From positions 3,534,001 to 3,598,000 of the forward strand of contig NZ_JACHMQ010000001.1 in the NCBI RefSeq assembly GCF_014208105.1: a stretch of DNA of 64,000 nucleotides, given 5' to 3'. The position numbers were made by a program, and so were the translations under genes. The stretch comes from Actinomadura coerulea (lineage in GTDB: Bacteria; Actinomycetota; Actinomycetes; Streptosporangiales; Streptosporangiaceae). Below, piece by piece: positions 34,701 to 43,922 of this stretch; position 1 is the stretch's first letter, and each line of letters opens with the position of its first letter. The notes under the pieces are model-generated. The model did not search any database, was not told where the DNA came from, and saw nothing but the letters and a program-made list of their open reading frames with translations.

Positions 34701-36991
34701 CAGCTCTCCTCTTCCATGGTGACGACCACTTCGCCACCGGTCGCCTTGACGAGGACACCGTGCGGATGGTCTGACGACTCCCCGCCCTCGACCGCGGCAA
34801 CGCGCGCGTTGACGAGAAGGACGTTCCAGCTTCCCTCGCCCGTCACGCGCAGGCTTTCACCGTTTCGCACCGTCGTGAACACGGTGTCACCGACCTGGGT
34901 GACGGTGGTGATCCCGTCGGCGGGCTCGTATACGCGCAACGTGACGCCGTCAGCATGGTCGTAGTCGGGACGGTCGTCCACCGCTCCCTCGGGAAAGACC
35001 GCACCCGGCCGGACGAGCAGCGGCACGCTGTCGAAGCCGTGCCGTTCACGGACCCAGCGGCCGCCCTGGACCCGCTCGCCGGTGAGGTAGTGCGTCCACA
35101 CACCCTCCGGCACGTAGTAGGCGACCTCCCCGCCGGGGGAGAACACCGGCGCGACGAGCAGGTCGTCGCCCAGCATGTACTGGCGTTCCAGGTGGGTGCA
35201 GGCGGGGTCGTCGGGGAAGTCGACGACCATCGCGCGCATCATCGGCAGCCCTTCCCCGTACGCCTGGCGGGCCGCGCCGGCCAGGTAGGGCATCAGCCGC
35301 ATCTTCAGGCGGGTGAAATGGCGAAGGACGTCCACCGACTCCTCGTCGAACAGCCACGGCACCCGGTAGGAGTGGCTGCCGTGCAGGCGGCTGTGCGAGG
35401 ACAGCAGCCCGAACGCGATCCACCGCTTGAACAGCGCCGGATCGGGCGTCCCCTCGAAGCCGCCGATGTCGTGGCTCCAGTAGCCGAACCCCGACATGCC
35501 CAGGGAGAGGCCGCCGCGAAGGCTCTCCCCCATCGCCTCGAACGTCGATTCGGCGTCGCCGCCCCAGTGCACGGGAAAACGCTGCCCGCCGGTCGTGGCG
35601 GACCGGGCGAACACCACCGCCTCGCCTTCACCGCGCTTCTTGCGGAGCAGGTCGAAGACCGTCTGGTTGTAGAGGTAGGTGTAGTAGTTGTGCGCCCGTT
35701 CCGGGTCGGAACCGTCGTGGTAGACGACGTCGGTGGGGATGCGCTCGCCGAAGTCGGTCTTGAAGCAGTCCACGCCCATGTCGAGCAGAGCTTCCAGCTT
35801 CCCCGCGTACCATTCCCGCGCCTCGGGATTGGTGAAGTCGACGACGGCCAGGCCGGGCTGCCACTTGTCCCACTGCCACACGTCCCCGTCCGGCCGCGTC
35901 AGCAGGTAGCCGCGCGAGCGCCCCTCCTCGAACAGCGGCGAGCGCTGCCCGATGTAGGGGTTGATCCAGACGCAGATCCGCAGGCCGCGGTCCCGCAGTC
36001 GGCGCAGCATCCCCTCCGGGTCGGGGAACACCCGCGGGTCCCACTCGAAGTCGCACCACTGGAACTCGCGCATCCAGAAGCAGTCGAAATGGAAGACGCT
36101 GAGCGGCAGGTCGCGCGACGCCATCCCCTCGATGAACGAGGTGACGGTCTCCTCGTCGTAGGACGTCGTGAACGAGGTGGACAGCCACAGCCCGAACGAC
36201 CAGTCGGGCAGCCGCGCGGGCCGTCCGGTGAGCGCCGTGTACTTGCGGAGGATCTCCTTCGGCGACGGGCCGTAGATGACGAAGTACCGCATCGACTGGC
36301 CCTCGACGCTGAACTGCGTCCGGGCGACGGCCTCCGACGCCACCTCGAACGAGACCCGCCCGGGATGGTCGACGAAGACGCCGTAGCCCGCGTTGGTCAG
36401 GTAGAACGGCACGTTCTTGTACGCCTGCTCGCTCGCCGTTCCGCCGTCGGCGTTCCACACGTCGACGGCCTGGCCGTTCTTCACCAGCGGCCCGAACCGC
36501 TCACCGAGCCCGTAGACGAAGTGGTCGACGCCCAGGTCGAGCTGCTCCCGCACGTAATGCCGGCCGTCGTCGGTGTCGATGACGGCCTGCGCCTTGGGCG
36601 CGCTCCCGGTCAGACGGCGACCGCCCGCGAGGAAGTCGACGCCCCACTCCCCCTTGCGCCCGACCCGGACCGACAGGGCGCCCGACGTCAGCGTCGCCGC
36701 ATCCTCGTCCACGGTCACCTCCCCCGTCGGGTCGGCGGCCAGCTCGAAGTCGGGGCCGCGGCGCCTCTCCCCCGCGAAGTGGGTGAGGGTGACGCCGATG
36801 ACGTCCGGCATCGGCGACTCGCACGTCACCGTCACCACCGGCCCCTTGAGCAGGTCGCCCCGGTGCCGGACCCGCTGCGCCGGCGCGTGCACCGTGAACG
36901 CGCCGGGCCCGGCGTCCACGTCGAGGACCTCCACCGGATGCGACGCCCGCACACCCTCGCGCAGCATCCAGTAGCCGTCGCTGAACTTCAT
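34700..36991 (-). CDS. yicI: GH31 alpha-xylosidase (YicI type)
   Basis: A 763-residue protein that follows E. coli YicI along its whole length, from [14 protein letters not shown] to the C-terminal beta-sandwich. The nucleophile Asp is in [10 protein letters not shown] and the acid/base Asp in [30 protein letters not shown] is the alpha-xylosidase-specific substrate loop. It removes alpha-1,6-xylose from isoprimeverose-type units of xyloglucan oligosaccharides in the cytoplasm. It starts one base inside the permease stop (TAATG). Confidence 0.95.
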   Translation of the reverse strand: MKFSDGYWMLREGVRASHPVEVLDVDAGPGAFTVHAPAQRVRHRGDLLKGPVVTVTCESPMPDVIGVTLTHFAGERRRGPDFELAADPTGEVTVDEDAATLTSGALSVRVGRKGEWGVDFLAGGRRLTGSAPKAQAVIDTDDGRHYVREQLDLGVDHFVYGLGERFGPLVKNGQAVDVWNADGGTASEQAYKNVPFYLTNAGYGVFVDHPGRVSFEVASEAVARTQFSVEGQSMRYFVIYGPSPKEILRKYTALTGRPARLPDWSFGLWLSTSFTTSYDEETVTSFIEGMASRDLPLSVFHFDCFWMREFQWCDFEWDPRVFPDPEGMLRRLRDRGLRICVWINPYIGQRSPLFEEGRSRGYLLTRPDGDVWQWDKWQPGLAVVDFTNPEAREWYAGKLEALLDMGVDCFKTDFGERIPTDVVYHDGSDPERAHNYYTYLYNQTVFDLLRKKRGEGEAVVFARSATTGGQRFPVHWGGDAESTFEAMGESLRGGLSLGMSGFGYWSHDIGGFEGTPDPALFKRWIAFGLLSSHSRLHGSHSYRVPWLFDEESVDVLRHFTRLKMRLMPYLAGAARQAYGEGLPMMRAMVVDFPDDPACTHLERQYMLGDDLLVAPVFSPGGEVAYYVPEGVWTHYLTGERVQGGRWVRERHGFDSVPLLVRPGAVFPEGAVDDRPDYDHADGVTLRVYEPADGITTVTQVGDTVFTTVRNGESLRVTGEGSWNVLLVNARVAAVEGGESSDHPHGVLVKATGGEVVVTMEEES

Positions 36992-37881
36992 TACTTGATA
37001 GCCCCCGCCGTGAGTCCGCGCGAAAGGGTGCGCTGGAAGATGAGGAAGAACGCGACGGTCGGGAGGAGGCCGAGGAGCGACGCGGCGCTGGACATGGTGG
37101 CGTCCATGAGGCGCTGGCCCTGCAGCACGCCGAGGGCGACCGAGACCGTCTGGTTCTCGTTGGAGATGAGGAAGACCATGGGGATCAGGAACTCGTTCCA
37201 GGTCCACACGAAGAAGAACACGAGCAGGACCGACATGGTCGGCCGGACGACCGGGACGACGACCCGCCACAGCACCTGCCACCGGCCGGCGCCGTCGATC
37301 CGCGCCGCCTCCAGCAGCGGGCGCGGGAACGCCGCCATCACCGACGACAGCAGGTAGGTGCCGAACGCGCTCTGGATGACCGTGAACACGATGATCACGC
37401 TGATCCTGGTGTCGTACAGGCCGACCTGCTTCGACATGTAGTACAGCGGGTAGACGAGCGCCTCCTGCGGCAGCGTGTTGGCCAGGAGCAGCAGCGCGAG
37501 AACCCACATCCGCCCCTTGATCCGGCCGATGCCGAGCGCGTAGGCGTTGAGCACCGACAGCAGCACGGCGAGGACGGCGACCGAGCCGCTGATGACCGCG
37601 CTGTTCAGCAGGACGTGCCCGAAGTCGACGCGCTCCCAGAACTGCCGGACGCCGTCCAGGTGGAACCCGTCCGGCGGCGACAGCGGGCCGCTCGACGAGT
37701 ACTCCTGCGGCGTCTTCAGCGCGTTGAAGACCACCACGACGAACGGGATCAGCATCACGCCCGCGAGCGCGACCAGCGCCACCAGCACCGCGTAGGCGGA
37801 CGGGCCGCGCCGGGCCCGGCGGGACGCGCCCCGGCGGTCGCGCGGCGGCGCGCCCGCCTTCCTCGTGAGCGTCGCGGTCAT
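36991..37881 (-). CDS. Sugar ABC transporter permease (MalG type), xyloglucan set
   Basis: A 296-residue protein with six helices and EAA loop LEAARIDGAGRWQVLWRVVV. A TAATG junction couples it to the alpha-xylosidase and an ATGA overlap to the preceding permease. Confidence 0.9.
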   Translation of the reverse strand: MTATLTRKAGAPPRDRRGASRRARRGPSAYAVLVALVALAGVMLIPFVVVVFNALKTPQEYSSSGPLSPPDGFHLDGVRQFWERVDFGHVLLNSAVISGSVAVLAVLLSVLNAYALGIGRIKGRMWVLALLLLANTLPQEALVYPLYYMSKQVGLYDTRISVIIVFTVIQSAFGTYLLSSVMAAFPRPLLEAARIDGAGRWQVLWRVVVPVVRPTMSVLLVFFFVWTWNEFLIPMVFLISNENQTVSVALGVLQGQRLMDATMSSAASLLGLLPTVAFFLIFQRTLSRGLTAGAIK

Positions 37882-38792
37882 CGCCCCTCCCCCAGGTCAC
37901 GTCCCTGCAGGCGCAGGAAGACGACGGTCAGCGCGACGATGACCAGCGTCAGCACGGTCGCGATCGCCGAGCCGTAGCCGACGTCGGACTTCTCGAAGAA
38001 GTTGACCCACGAGTAGTAGGACGGCACGTTCGTCGCCCCGCCCGGGCCGCCCTTGGTGAGCACGAAGATCTGCGGGAAGGCCTTCAGCGCGGCGATCGTC
38101 GTCCACAGCAGCACGACGAAGATCTCCGGCCGGATCTGCGGGACGGTGATGTGCCGGAACCGGCGGCCCCACGAGGCGCCGTCGATCTCGGCCGCCTCGT
38201 ACAGCGACGGGTCCACCCGCTGCAGTCCCGACATGAAGATCACCAGCGGGAAGCCGATCTGCATCCAGACCATGACGCCGACGACGCTCCACAGGGCGGT
38301 GGCCGGGTCGCCGAGCCAGTCGTGCGCGAGGGAGCCGAGGCCCACGGCGTCCAGGAGCGCGTTGACCGCGCCGTTCTCCGGCGCGAGCAGCCAGCTCCAC
38401 ACCACGCCCGCGATGACGACCGGCAGCACCTGCGGCAGGTAGACGCACGCGCGCAGGACGCTCGCGGTGCGCGGCCCGAAGTGCCGGTCGACCAGGTCGG
38501 TCAGGGCCGCTGCCAGCACCAGGCCGATCAGCGTCGGGACGATCGCCATCCCGACGATGATCAGGACGTTGTGCCGGAACGAGGCCCAGAACTCCCCGTC
38601 CCGCACGAGCTCGCGGTAGTTGCCGAGCCCGATCCACTCCGGGGTCCCGACGCCCGTCCACTCGGTGAAGCTCGTCCCGATGTTCATCAGGAACGGCACG
38701 CCGATGACGGCGGTGAACAGGAGCAGGCCGGGGAGCAGATAGGGCACGTAGCCCCACTGCTCCCGCGACCGGCCGCGGCCTGGCGTCGTCAC
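37878..38792 (-). CDS. Sugar ABC transporter permease (MalF type), xyloglucan set
   Basis: A 304-residue protein with six helices (first: GYVPYLLPGLLLFTAVIGVP) and EAA loop YEAAEIDGASWGRRFRHITV. The GTG at 38792 overlaps the binding-protein stop. It pairs with the next permease; no ATPase is encoded locally. Confidence 0.9.
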   Translation of the reverse strand: MTTPGRGRSREQWGYVPYLLPGLLLFTAVIGVPFLMNIGTSFTEWTGVGTPEWIGLGNYRELVRDGEFWASFRHNVLIIVGMAIVPTLIGLVLAAALTDLVDRHFGPRTASVLRACVYLPQVLPVVIAGVVWSWLLAPENGAVNALLDAVGLGSLAHDWLGDPATALWSVVGVMVWMQIGFPLVIFMSGLQRVDPSLYEAAEIDGASWGRRFRHITVPQIRPEIFVVLLWTTIAALKAFPQIFVLTKGGPGGATNVPSYYSWVNFFEKSDVGYGSAIATVLTLVIVALTVVFLRLQGRDLGEGR

Positions 38793-40072
38793 TTCGGCAG
38801 GCCGCCGTCGTAGGTCTTCTGGATGCCGCCGAGGACCTCGCCCGGCGCGGTCCCGTTCATGAGCTTCTGCGTCTGCGCCACCCAGGCGTCGTAGAAGCCG
38901 GCGACCGGCCAGTCCGGGTAGTAGGCGAGCCCGTCGGAGCGGGACAGCCCGTCGAAGTCGGCGATGAGCTTCTTGGCCTTGGCGTCGGTGATGGCGGACG
39001 GGTCGGCCGCGACCGGCACGCCGCCCGCGTTGCCGAGGGTGGTCTGCGCCTGCTTCTTCATCGTGATGTCGATGAAGTCGTAGGCGAGCTCCTTGTTCTC
39101 CGACCCCTTGGGGACGACCCAGAGGTTCCCGCCCGAGCCGAGCGTCATCTTGGCGCCGGGCCAGACGGAGGTCTCCCAGTCGAACTTCGCCTCCGCGGCG
39201 ACCCGGCCGAACCACCAGCTACCGGAGAACATCATGGGGAACTTGCCGCTCATGAACGCGACGCCCGCGTCCTCCGCCTTGAGGCTGACGGAGTTCTTGG
39301 CGACGTAGCCCTTCTTCACCCAGTCGGCGAAGGTGGTCGCCCCGTAGGTCCAGGCGGCGTCGTTGAAGTTCGTCTTGCCGGTGTAGCGCTGGTAGGCGTC
39401 CACCCAGGAGCGGTCGGCCTTGTCCAGGGCGAGCTGGTAGACGAACTGGTGCGCCATGTACTCGGCGCCCGCGTTGGTCATCGGCGTGACGCCCTTGGCG
39501 ACGAACGCGTCCATCGCGGCGGTGAGCTCGGCGAACGTCGTCGGGATCTTGACGTCGTTCTTCTTGAACAGGTCCTTGTTGTAGTAGACCTGCAGGTACT
39601 CCGCATAGTCCGGGACGCCGTACCATTTGTCGCCGCCCATCGTGCCCTTCGCGTCGTACTTGGCGGTGACCTGGACGTTCGGGCTGATCAGCTTGTCCCA
39701 GCCCCGCTTGGTGACCTCGGGGGTGAGATCGGTGAGCAGACCCTGCCTGGAGAGCAGGCCGGCGGTCGCGTTGCCCTTGTTGTACTCCATGACGTCGGGC
39801 GCGTCCTTGGAGTTCAGCACCATGGGCGCGGTCTTCTGGATCTGCTCGAAGCCCTTCTCCTCGAACTTCACCTTGACGCCCGGATGGGTGGCCTCGAACT
39901 CCTTGACCGCCTCGTCCCACGCCTTGCCCATGGCGCTGTCGGGGGCCTCGTAGTGCCAGAGCTTCAGCTCCTTGCCGCCGGAGCCGCCGTCGTCGCCGCC
40001 GCACGCGGTGAGCGACAGCGCCGCCGCGGCAAGGGCGGCGAGCACCGCCGCGCTCCTGCCTGCCTTGATCAT
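38789..40072 (-). CDS. Sugar ABC transporter binding lipoprotein, xyloglucan set
   Basis: A 427-residue family-1 binding protein with a lipobox (AAALSLTACGGD; Cys at about residue 24) and mature start ELKLWHYEAPDSAMGKAWDE. It is the first gene of a five-gene operon (binding protein, two permeases, alpha-xylosidase, beta-glucosidase). GGAGGAAG precedes the ATG. The enzymes downstream imply that the ligand is a xyloglucan-derived oligosaccharide. Confidence 0.9.
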   Translation of the reverse strand: MIKAGRSAAVLAALAAAALSLTACGGDDGGSGGKELKLWHYEAPDSAMGKAWDEAVKEFEATHPGVKVKFEEKGFEQIQKTAPMVLNSKDAPDVMEYNKGNATAGLLSRQGLLTDLTPEVTKRGWDKLISPNVQVTAKYDAKGTMGGDKWYGVPDYAEYLQVYYNKDLFKKNDVKIPTTFAELTAAMDAFVAKGVTPMTNAGAEYMAHQFVYQLALDKADRSWVDAYQRYTGKTNFNDAAWTYGATTFADWVKKGYVAKNSVSLKAEDAGVAFMSGKFPMMFSGSWWFGRVAAEAKFDWETSVWPGAKMTLGSGGNLWVVPKGSENKELAYDFIDITMKKQAQTTLGNAGGVPVAADPSAITDAKAKKLIADFDGLSRSDGLAYYPDWPVAGFYDAWVAQTQKLMNGTAPGEVLGGIQKTYDGGLPK

Positions 40073-40104
40073 GGGTCTTCCTCCGGGGTGGGACCGAGCG
40101 CCTG

Positions 40105-40118
40105 TCGAAGCGCTTCGA
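40105..40118. promoter_or_regulatory. LacI operator B (TCGAAGCGCTTCGA)
   Basis: Identical to the palindrome at 32194. It lies 33 bases before the binding-protein ATG and just downstream of the predicted -10, so it would block transcription of the whole transport/hydrolase operon. Confidence 0.88.
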
Positions 40119-40126
40119 TTGCCGGG

Positions 40127-40156
40127 ATGCTAAGCCCTCGATCAGGCGCGACACAA
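40127..40156 (-). promoter_or_regulatory. Promoter of the xyloglucan transport operon
   Basis: On the minus strand, TTGTGT (40151-40156) and TAGCAT (40127-40132) are separated by 18 bases. The LacI operator follows the -10 by 8 bases. Confidence 0.5.
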
Positions 40157-40209
40157 TAGGACGACCCGCATCAATTCGGCTACGAGCCCGCTGACCTGCG
40201 GCGATCAGC

Positions 40210-40223
40210 TGGGAGCGCTCCCA
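40210..40223. promoter_or_regulatory. Second CebR box (TGGGAGCGCTCCCA)
   Basis: A perfect copy of the 14-bp core found before cebE. It lies 138 bases upstream of the xyloglucan operon start and 10 bases past the stop of the CBM2-kinase gene. It could add cellobiose control to the xyloglucan operon; being about 55 bases upstream of the -35, a direct block is less likely than looping. Confidence 0.85.
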
Positions 40224-40232
40224 TAGGCAGGT

Positions 40233-41591
40233 TCAGCCGCCGCACTCCGTGCCGTTGAGCGTGAACCGCGACGGCGCGCCGTTGGCGCCGTCCTGGCTCC
40301 CGAGGAACCCGAACTCGGCCGTCCCCCGCGGCGGGACCGACCTGTTCCACTCCGCCGCCGTCACCGTGACGGACGCCCCGTCCTGCGCTCGGCTGCCGTT
40401 CCACAGCTGGGTGATCGCCTGTCCGTCCGGGAACGCGAAGCCGAGGGTCCAGCCGTCGATCGCGCCGTCTCCGAGGTTGGTGATGCGGACGGTCGCCTGG
40501 AAGCCCCGCGGCCACGTCCCGTCGACGCGGTAGGACACCGAGCACGCGGTCGCCGCGGCCGCCGTCCGGCCCGGCGAGGGCGCCGACGGCGGTTTCGCGC
40601 CGGCCTGGTCGGAGGAGCCGGGCGCCAGGGCCGCCAGCAGCGCGGCCAGCGCGGTCAGGGCACCGGCGGCGACCCCGATGACCAGCAGCGGCCGCCGTCC
40701 GGGCCCTTGCCGGGGCGGTCCGGGGTCGTCCAGGACGCGGGTCGGGTCCCGCGGCCGGTCCGGCGGCGGAGGGCCGGCGGGGGCGGCGGCGCCGGGCACG
40801 TGGAGCTGGACGCCCGAGGCGCCGGACAGGAGGCGGGCCGCCTCGGCGGCGGTGGGGCGCGTGCCGGGGTCAGGGGACAGGCAGTCGCGGCAGAGGGCGG
40901 CGACCTCGTCCGGTGTGCCCTTCCGGAAGGCGGACGAGGGCGTGGGCGGGGCGCCCGTCAGGCATTCGTGCAGGACGACGCCCAGGGAGTAGACGTCGGC
41001 CGCCGGGGTCGGGGGCGTCCCGCCGACCAGTTCGGGCGCCATGTAGGCGGGCGTGCCCATCACCGGCCCGCCCGCCGTGCCGGTGAACGCGATGCCGAAG
41101 TCGAGGACCTTCACCTCGACCGGGGTGAGGTAGACGTTCCCGGGCTTGATGTCGCGGTGCACGATGCCGGCCTCGTGGGCGGCGGCGAGGGCGTCGGCGA
41201 CCCGGGCGCAGATCCCGGCGGCCTCCCGCCAGGGCAGCGGCCCGCGCGACAGCCGCACGGCCAGGCTCTCGCCGTCCAGCAGCTCCATGACCACGTACGG
41301 GATCCGGCGCGACTCGCCCCGCGGGCTCCGCTCCGGGCCGACGCGGTGCTCGCCGTAGTCGTACACGCCGGTGATGCCCGGGTGGGTCAGGGCCGCGGCG
41401 GCCTGCGCCTCCTGGCGCAGGCGCCGCGAGAACTCCTCGGGCCCGCCGTCCTTCGGGACCTTCACCGCGACGGCGCGGTCGAGGACGGTGTCGACCGCGC
41501 GCCAGACGGTCGCCATGCCTCCGGCGCCGAGAGGCCGCTCGACGCGGTAGCGCCCCCCGAGGCGTTCGCCCGGGGCGATGATCTCGGGCAT
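40233..41591 (-). CDS. Membrane Ser/Thr protein kinase with an extracellular CBM2 domain
   Basis: A 452-residue protein. Residues 14-275 are a Hanks-type kinase: GAGGMATVW P-loop, AVKVPKD, HRDIKPGNVYL catalytic loop and DFGIAF. A Pro-rich linker is followed by one membrane helix (LLVIGVAAGALTALAALLAA, about 315-335) and about 100 outside residues. These start CSVSYRVDGTWPRGFQATVR, contain WTLGFAFPDGQ and WNGSRAQDGA, and end FTLNGTEC, matching family-2 cellulose-binding modules including the terminal disulfide Cys pair. It may sense polysaccharide at the surface. It is encoded next to a CebR box and sugar-uptake operons. Confidence 0.92.
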   Translation of the reverse strand: MPEIIAPGERLGGRYRVERPLGAGGMATVWRAVDTVLDRAVAVKVPKDGGPEEFSRRLRQEAQAAAALTHPGITGVYDYGEHRVGPERSPRGESRRIPYVVMELLDGESLAVRLSRGPLPWREAAGICARVADALAAAHEAGIVHRDIKPGNVYLTPVEVKVLDFGIAFTGTAGGPVMGTPAYMAPELVGGTPPTPAADVYSLGVVLHECLTGAPPTPSSAFRKGTPDEVAALCRDCLSPDPGTRPTAAEAARLLSGASGVQLHVPGAAAPAGPPPPDRPRDPTRVLDDPGPPRQGPGRRPLLVIGVAAGALTALAALLAALAPGSSDQAGAKPPSAPSPGRTAAAATACSVSYRVDGTWPRGFQATVRITNLGDGAIDGWTLGFAFPDGQAITQLWNGSRAQDGASVTVTAAEWNRSVPPRGTAEFGFLGSQDGANGAPSRFTLNGTECGG

Positions 41592-41611
41592 GGACGAAGC
41601 CTATGCCGGAC

Positions 41612-42403
41612 TCAGGGAACGAGGTACCGGCTGTCGCGCGCGTCGGTGATCGCCATGTGGCCGGGCGCGTGCCCGATGGCGAGCTTGGGGCGAGAGGCCA
41701 TCACCGCCGCCTGCGGGGTCACGCCGCAGGCCCAGAACACCGGGATCTCGTCCACGCGGATCTCGACCGGGTCGCCGAAGTCCGGCGCGGACAGGTCGTC
41801 GATGCCGAGTTCGACGGGGTCGCCGACGTGCACGGGCGCGCCGTGGACGGAGGGGTACCGGGACGTCACGCGCACGGCGTCGGCGACCTGCGCGGCCGGG
41901 ACGGGGCGCATCGAGACGACGAGCGGGCCGCCGAACTCGCCGGCGCGGCGGCACATCCGGTTCGTCCGGTACATCGGGACGTTGCGGTTCTGCTCGATGT
42001 GCCGGACGGACACGCCGGCCTCGCGGAGCGCGTCCTCGAACGTGAAGCTGCACCCGATGAGGAACGAGACGAGGTCCTCGCGCCAGTAGGCGGTCACGTC
42101 GCCCACCTCGGCGACCGGCACCCCGTGCTCGTAGACGACGTAGCCGGGCAGGTCGGTGCGCAGGTCCCCGGCGAACAGCGGGGAGGCGGTCTCGCCGGGC
42201 TCGGTCACGTCAAGGACGGGGCACGGCTTGGGGTTGCGCTGCGCGAACAGCAGCAGGTCGAAGGCGTACTCGCGCGGCACGGCGATGAGGTTCGCCTGCG
42301 TCCAGCCGGCGCACCAGCCGGACGTGGGGACGCGCAGGCCGGCGCGGAACAGGGCCCTCGCCTGGTCCGGCGTGAGCGCGCCCGGATCGAGGGGTGCGGT
42401 CAT
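41612..42403 (-). CDS. DUF1445 putative hydro-lyase (YcsI family)
   Basis: A 263-residue protein. [37 protein letters not shown] and [12 protein letters not shown] are the conserved blocks of DUF1445, with the C-terminal [15 protein letters not shown]. subtilis YcsI lies in the ycsF-ycsG-ycsI-kipI-kipA operon, the same partners as here. It is annotated as a hydro-lyase or D-glutamate-cyclase-like enzyme; the reaction is unproven. It overlaps pxpC by 4 bases. Confidence 0.9.
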   Translation of the reverse strand: MTAPLDPGALTPDQARALFRAGLRVPTSGWCAGWTQANLIAVPREYAFDLLLFAQRNPKPCPVLDVTEPGETASPLFAGDLRTDLPGYVVYEHGVPVAEVGDVTAYWREDLVSFLIGCSFTFEDALREAGVSVRHIEQNRNVPMYRTNRMCRRAGEFGGPLVVSMRPVPAAQVADAVRVTSRYPSVHGAPVHVGDPVELGIDDLSAPDFGDPVEIRVDEIPVFWACGVTPQAAVMASRPKLAIGHAPGHMAITDARDSRYLVP

Positions 42404-43290
42404 CTTCTGTCCTCCCTGAGGTTCGGTGCGGGGTGCGGCCGGAACCGGAGCCGCTGGCCGGGACGGGCCTGCGCGGCGCGGCCGATGTCGGCGGAGGCGA
42501 CCACCGCGATCACGGGGTAGCCGCCGGTGAGCGGGTGGTCGGCGAGGAACAGCACCGGCCGCCCGGACGGCGGGACCTGCAGCGCCCCGGTGACCGTCCC
42601 CTCGCTGGGCAGCTCGCCGCGCCCGGCGTGCGCGAGCCCCGGCCCGTCCAGCCGCATGCCGACGCGGTCGATCTCGCTGGTCACCGTGTAGGCGGCGGAG
42701 AAGAGGGCCTCCAGCGCGCCGGGGGCGAACCAGTCGTGGCGCGGGCCGGGCATCGCGCGCAGCACGATGTCGCCGCCGCGCGGCGGCCCGACGGGCGCGG
42801 TGTCCAGGAGCGGCGCGGCGGCGGGCGGCGCCCCGACGGGGAGCAGGTCGCCGGGCTTGAGCGGGGCGGGGCCGATGCCGGAGAGCGTGTCGGTGGAGCG
42901 GGACCCGAGGACGGGCGGGACGGCGACACCGCCGCGCACGGCCAGGTAGCTGCGCAGTCCGGAGGGCGGGACGCCCATCCGCAGTTCGGCGCCGTCCGGG
43001 AGGTGGAGGACCGAGTAGGGGGCCTCGGGGCGGCCGTCCACCAGCAGCGGGGCGGGCGCGCCGGTCACCGCGGCGAACACGCCGCCGCGGCAGCGCACGT
43101 GCAGGCCGCCGAAGGTGACCTCGACCGCGGCCTCCCCCTCGGGGTTCCCCAGCAGCCGGTTGGCGAGGCGGAACGAGCCCGGGTCCGCGGCGCCCGACAC
43201 CCCCACGCCGAGCGCCGCGTGACCCGAGCGGCCCAGGTCCTGGACTGTCGCCAGGGGTCCTGTGCGGAGAACGTCCAGGGCGCGCTTCAA
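42400..43290 (-). CDS. pxpC: 5-oxoprolinase subunit C (PxpC/KipA, urea-amidolyase-like)
   Basis: A 296-residue protein. [20 protein letters not shown] and [20 protein letters not shown] are the signatures of the AHS2 (biotin-dependent carboxyltransferase-like) family. With PxpA and PxpB it cleaves 5-oxoproline to glutamate with ATP. PxpA is not found in this window. Confidence 0.9.
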   Translation of the reverse strand: MKRALDVLRTGPLATVQDLGRSGHAALGVGVSGAADPGSFRLANRLLGNPEGEAAVEVTFGGLHVRCRGGVFAAVTGAPAPLLVDGRPEAPYSVLHLPDGAELRMGVPPSGLRSYLAVRGGVAVPPVLGSRSTDTLSGIGPAPLKPGDLLPVGAPPAAAPLLDTAPVGPPRGGDIVLRAMPGPRHDWFAPGALEALFSAAYTVTSEIDRVGMRLDGPGLAHAGRGELPSEGTVTGALQVPPSGRPVLFLADHPLTGGYPVIAVVASADIGRAAQARPGQRLRFRPHPAPNLREDRR

Positions 43291-43306
43291 AGTTCCCTCC
43301 GGAGCT

Positions 43307-43915
43307 TCATGGTTCTCTCCGGACGAAACGGACCCGCGTCCCCGGGCGGAGCAGGGCGGGCGGATCGCGTTCGAGGTCCCATAGGACGGCCTCCGTGCGT
43401 CCGATGAGCTGCCAGCCGCCCGGGGACTCGACCGGGTAGACGCCGCTGAAGCGCCCGGCGAGGCCGACCGCGCCCGCCGGGACGCGGACGCGGGGCGTCG
43501 CGCGGCGCGGGACGTCCAGCCGCGGGTCGCCGCCCTCCAGGTAGCCGAATCCGGGCGCGAACCCGGTGAACGCGACCCGCCACGGGGTCCCGGTGTGCGC
43601 GGCGACGACCTCCTCCGGGGACAGCCCGGTGAGGCGGGCGACCTCGGCGAGGTCGTCGCCGTCGTAGACGACGGGGATCTCGGCCTCGCCCGCGCCGCCG
43701 TCCGCCGCGCCCGGCCGGGTGGCGCGCACCGCGGCGGCGACCGCGGCCGGGTCGGCGGAGGGGTCCAGCAGCAGGGTCAGGGTGCGGGCGGCCGGCACGA
43801 GGTCGGCGACGCCGGGCGGCGGGGACGCCGCGAGCGCCGCGTACAGGCCGAGCATCTCCGGCAGGTCCGGCAGTTCGACCAGCAGCGCCGCGTCGCCGCT
43901 CGGGAGGATCCGCAC
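43307..43915 (-). CDS. pxpB: 5-oxoprolinase subunit B (PxpB/KipI)
   Basis: A 202-residue AHS1-domain protein, starting from a GTG with ILPSGDAALLVEL, and containing FTGFAPGFGYLEGGDPRLDV, the family hallmark, and SPGGWQLIGRT near the C-terminus. It pairs with PxpC. It starts 7 bases after the transporter gene. Confidence 0.9.
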   Translation of the reverse strand: MRILPSGDAALLVELPDLPEMLGLYAALAASPPPGVADLVPAARTLTLLLDPSADPAAVAAAVRATRPGAADGGAGEAEIPVVYDGDDLAEVARLTGLSPEEVVAAHTGTPWRVAFTGFAPGFGYLEGGDPRLDVPRRATPRVRVPAGAVGLAGRFSGVYPVESPGGWQLIGRTEAVLWDLERDPPALLRPGTRVRFVRREP

Positions 43916-43922
43916 CCGGCCC

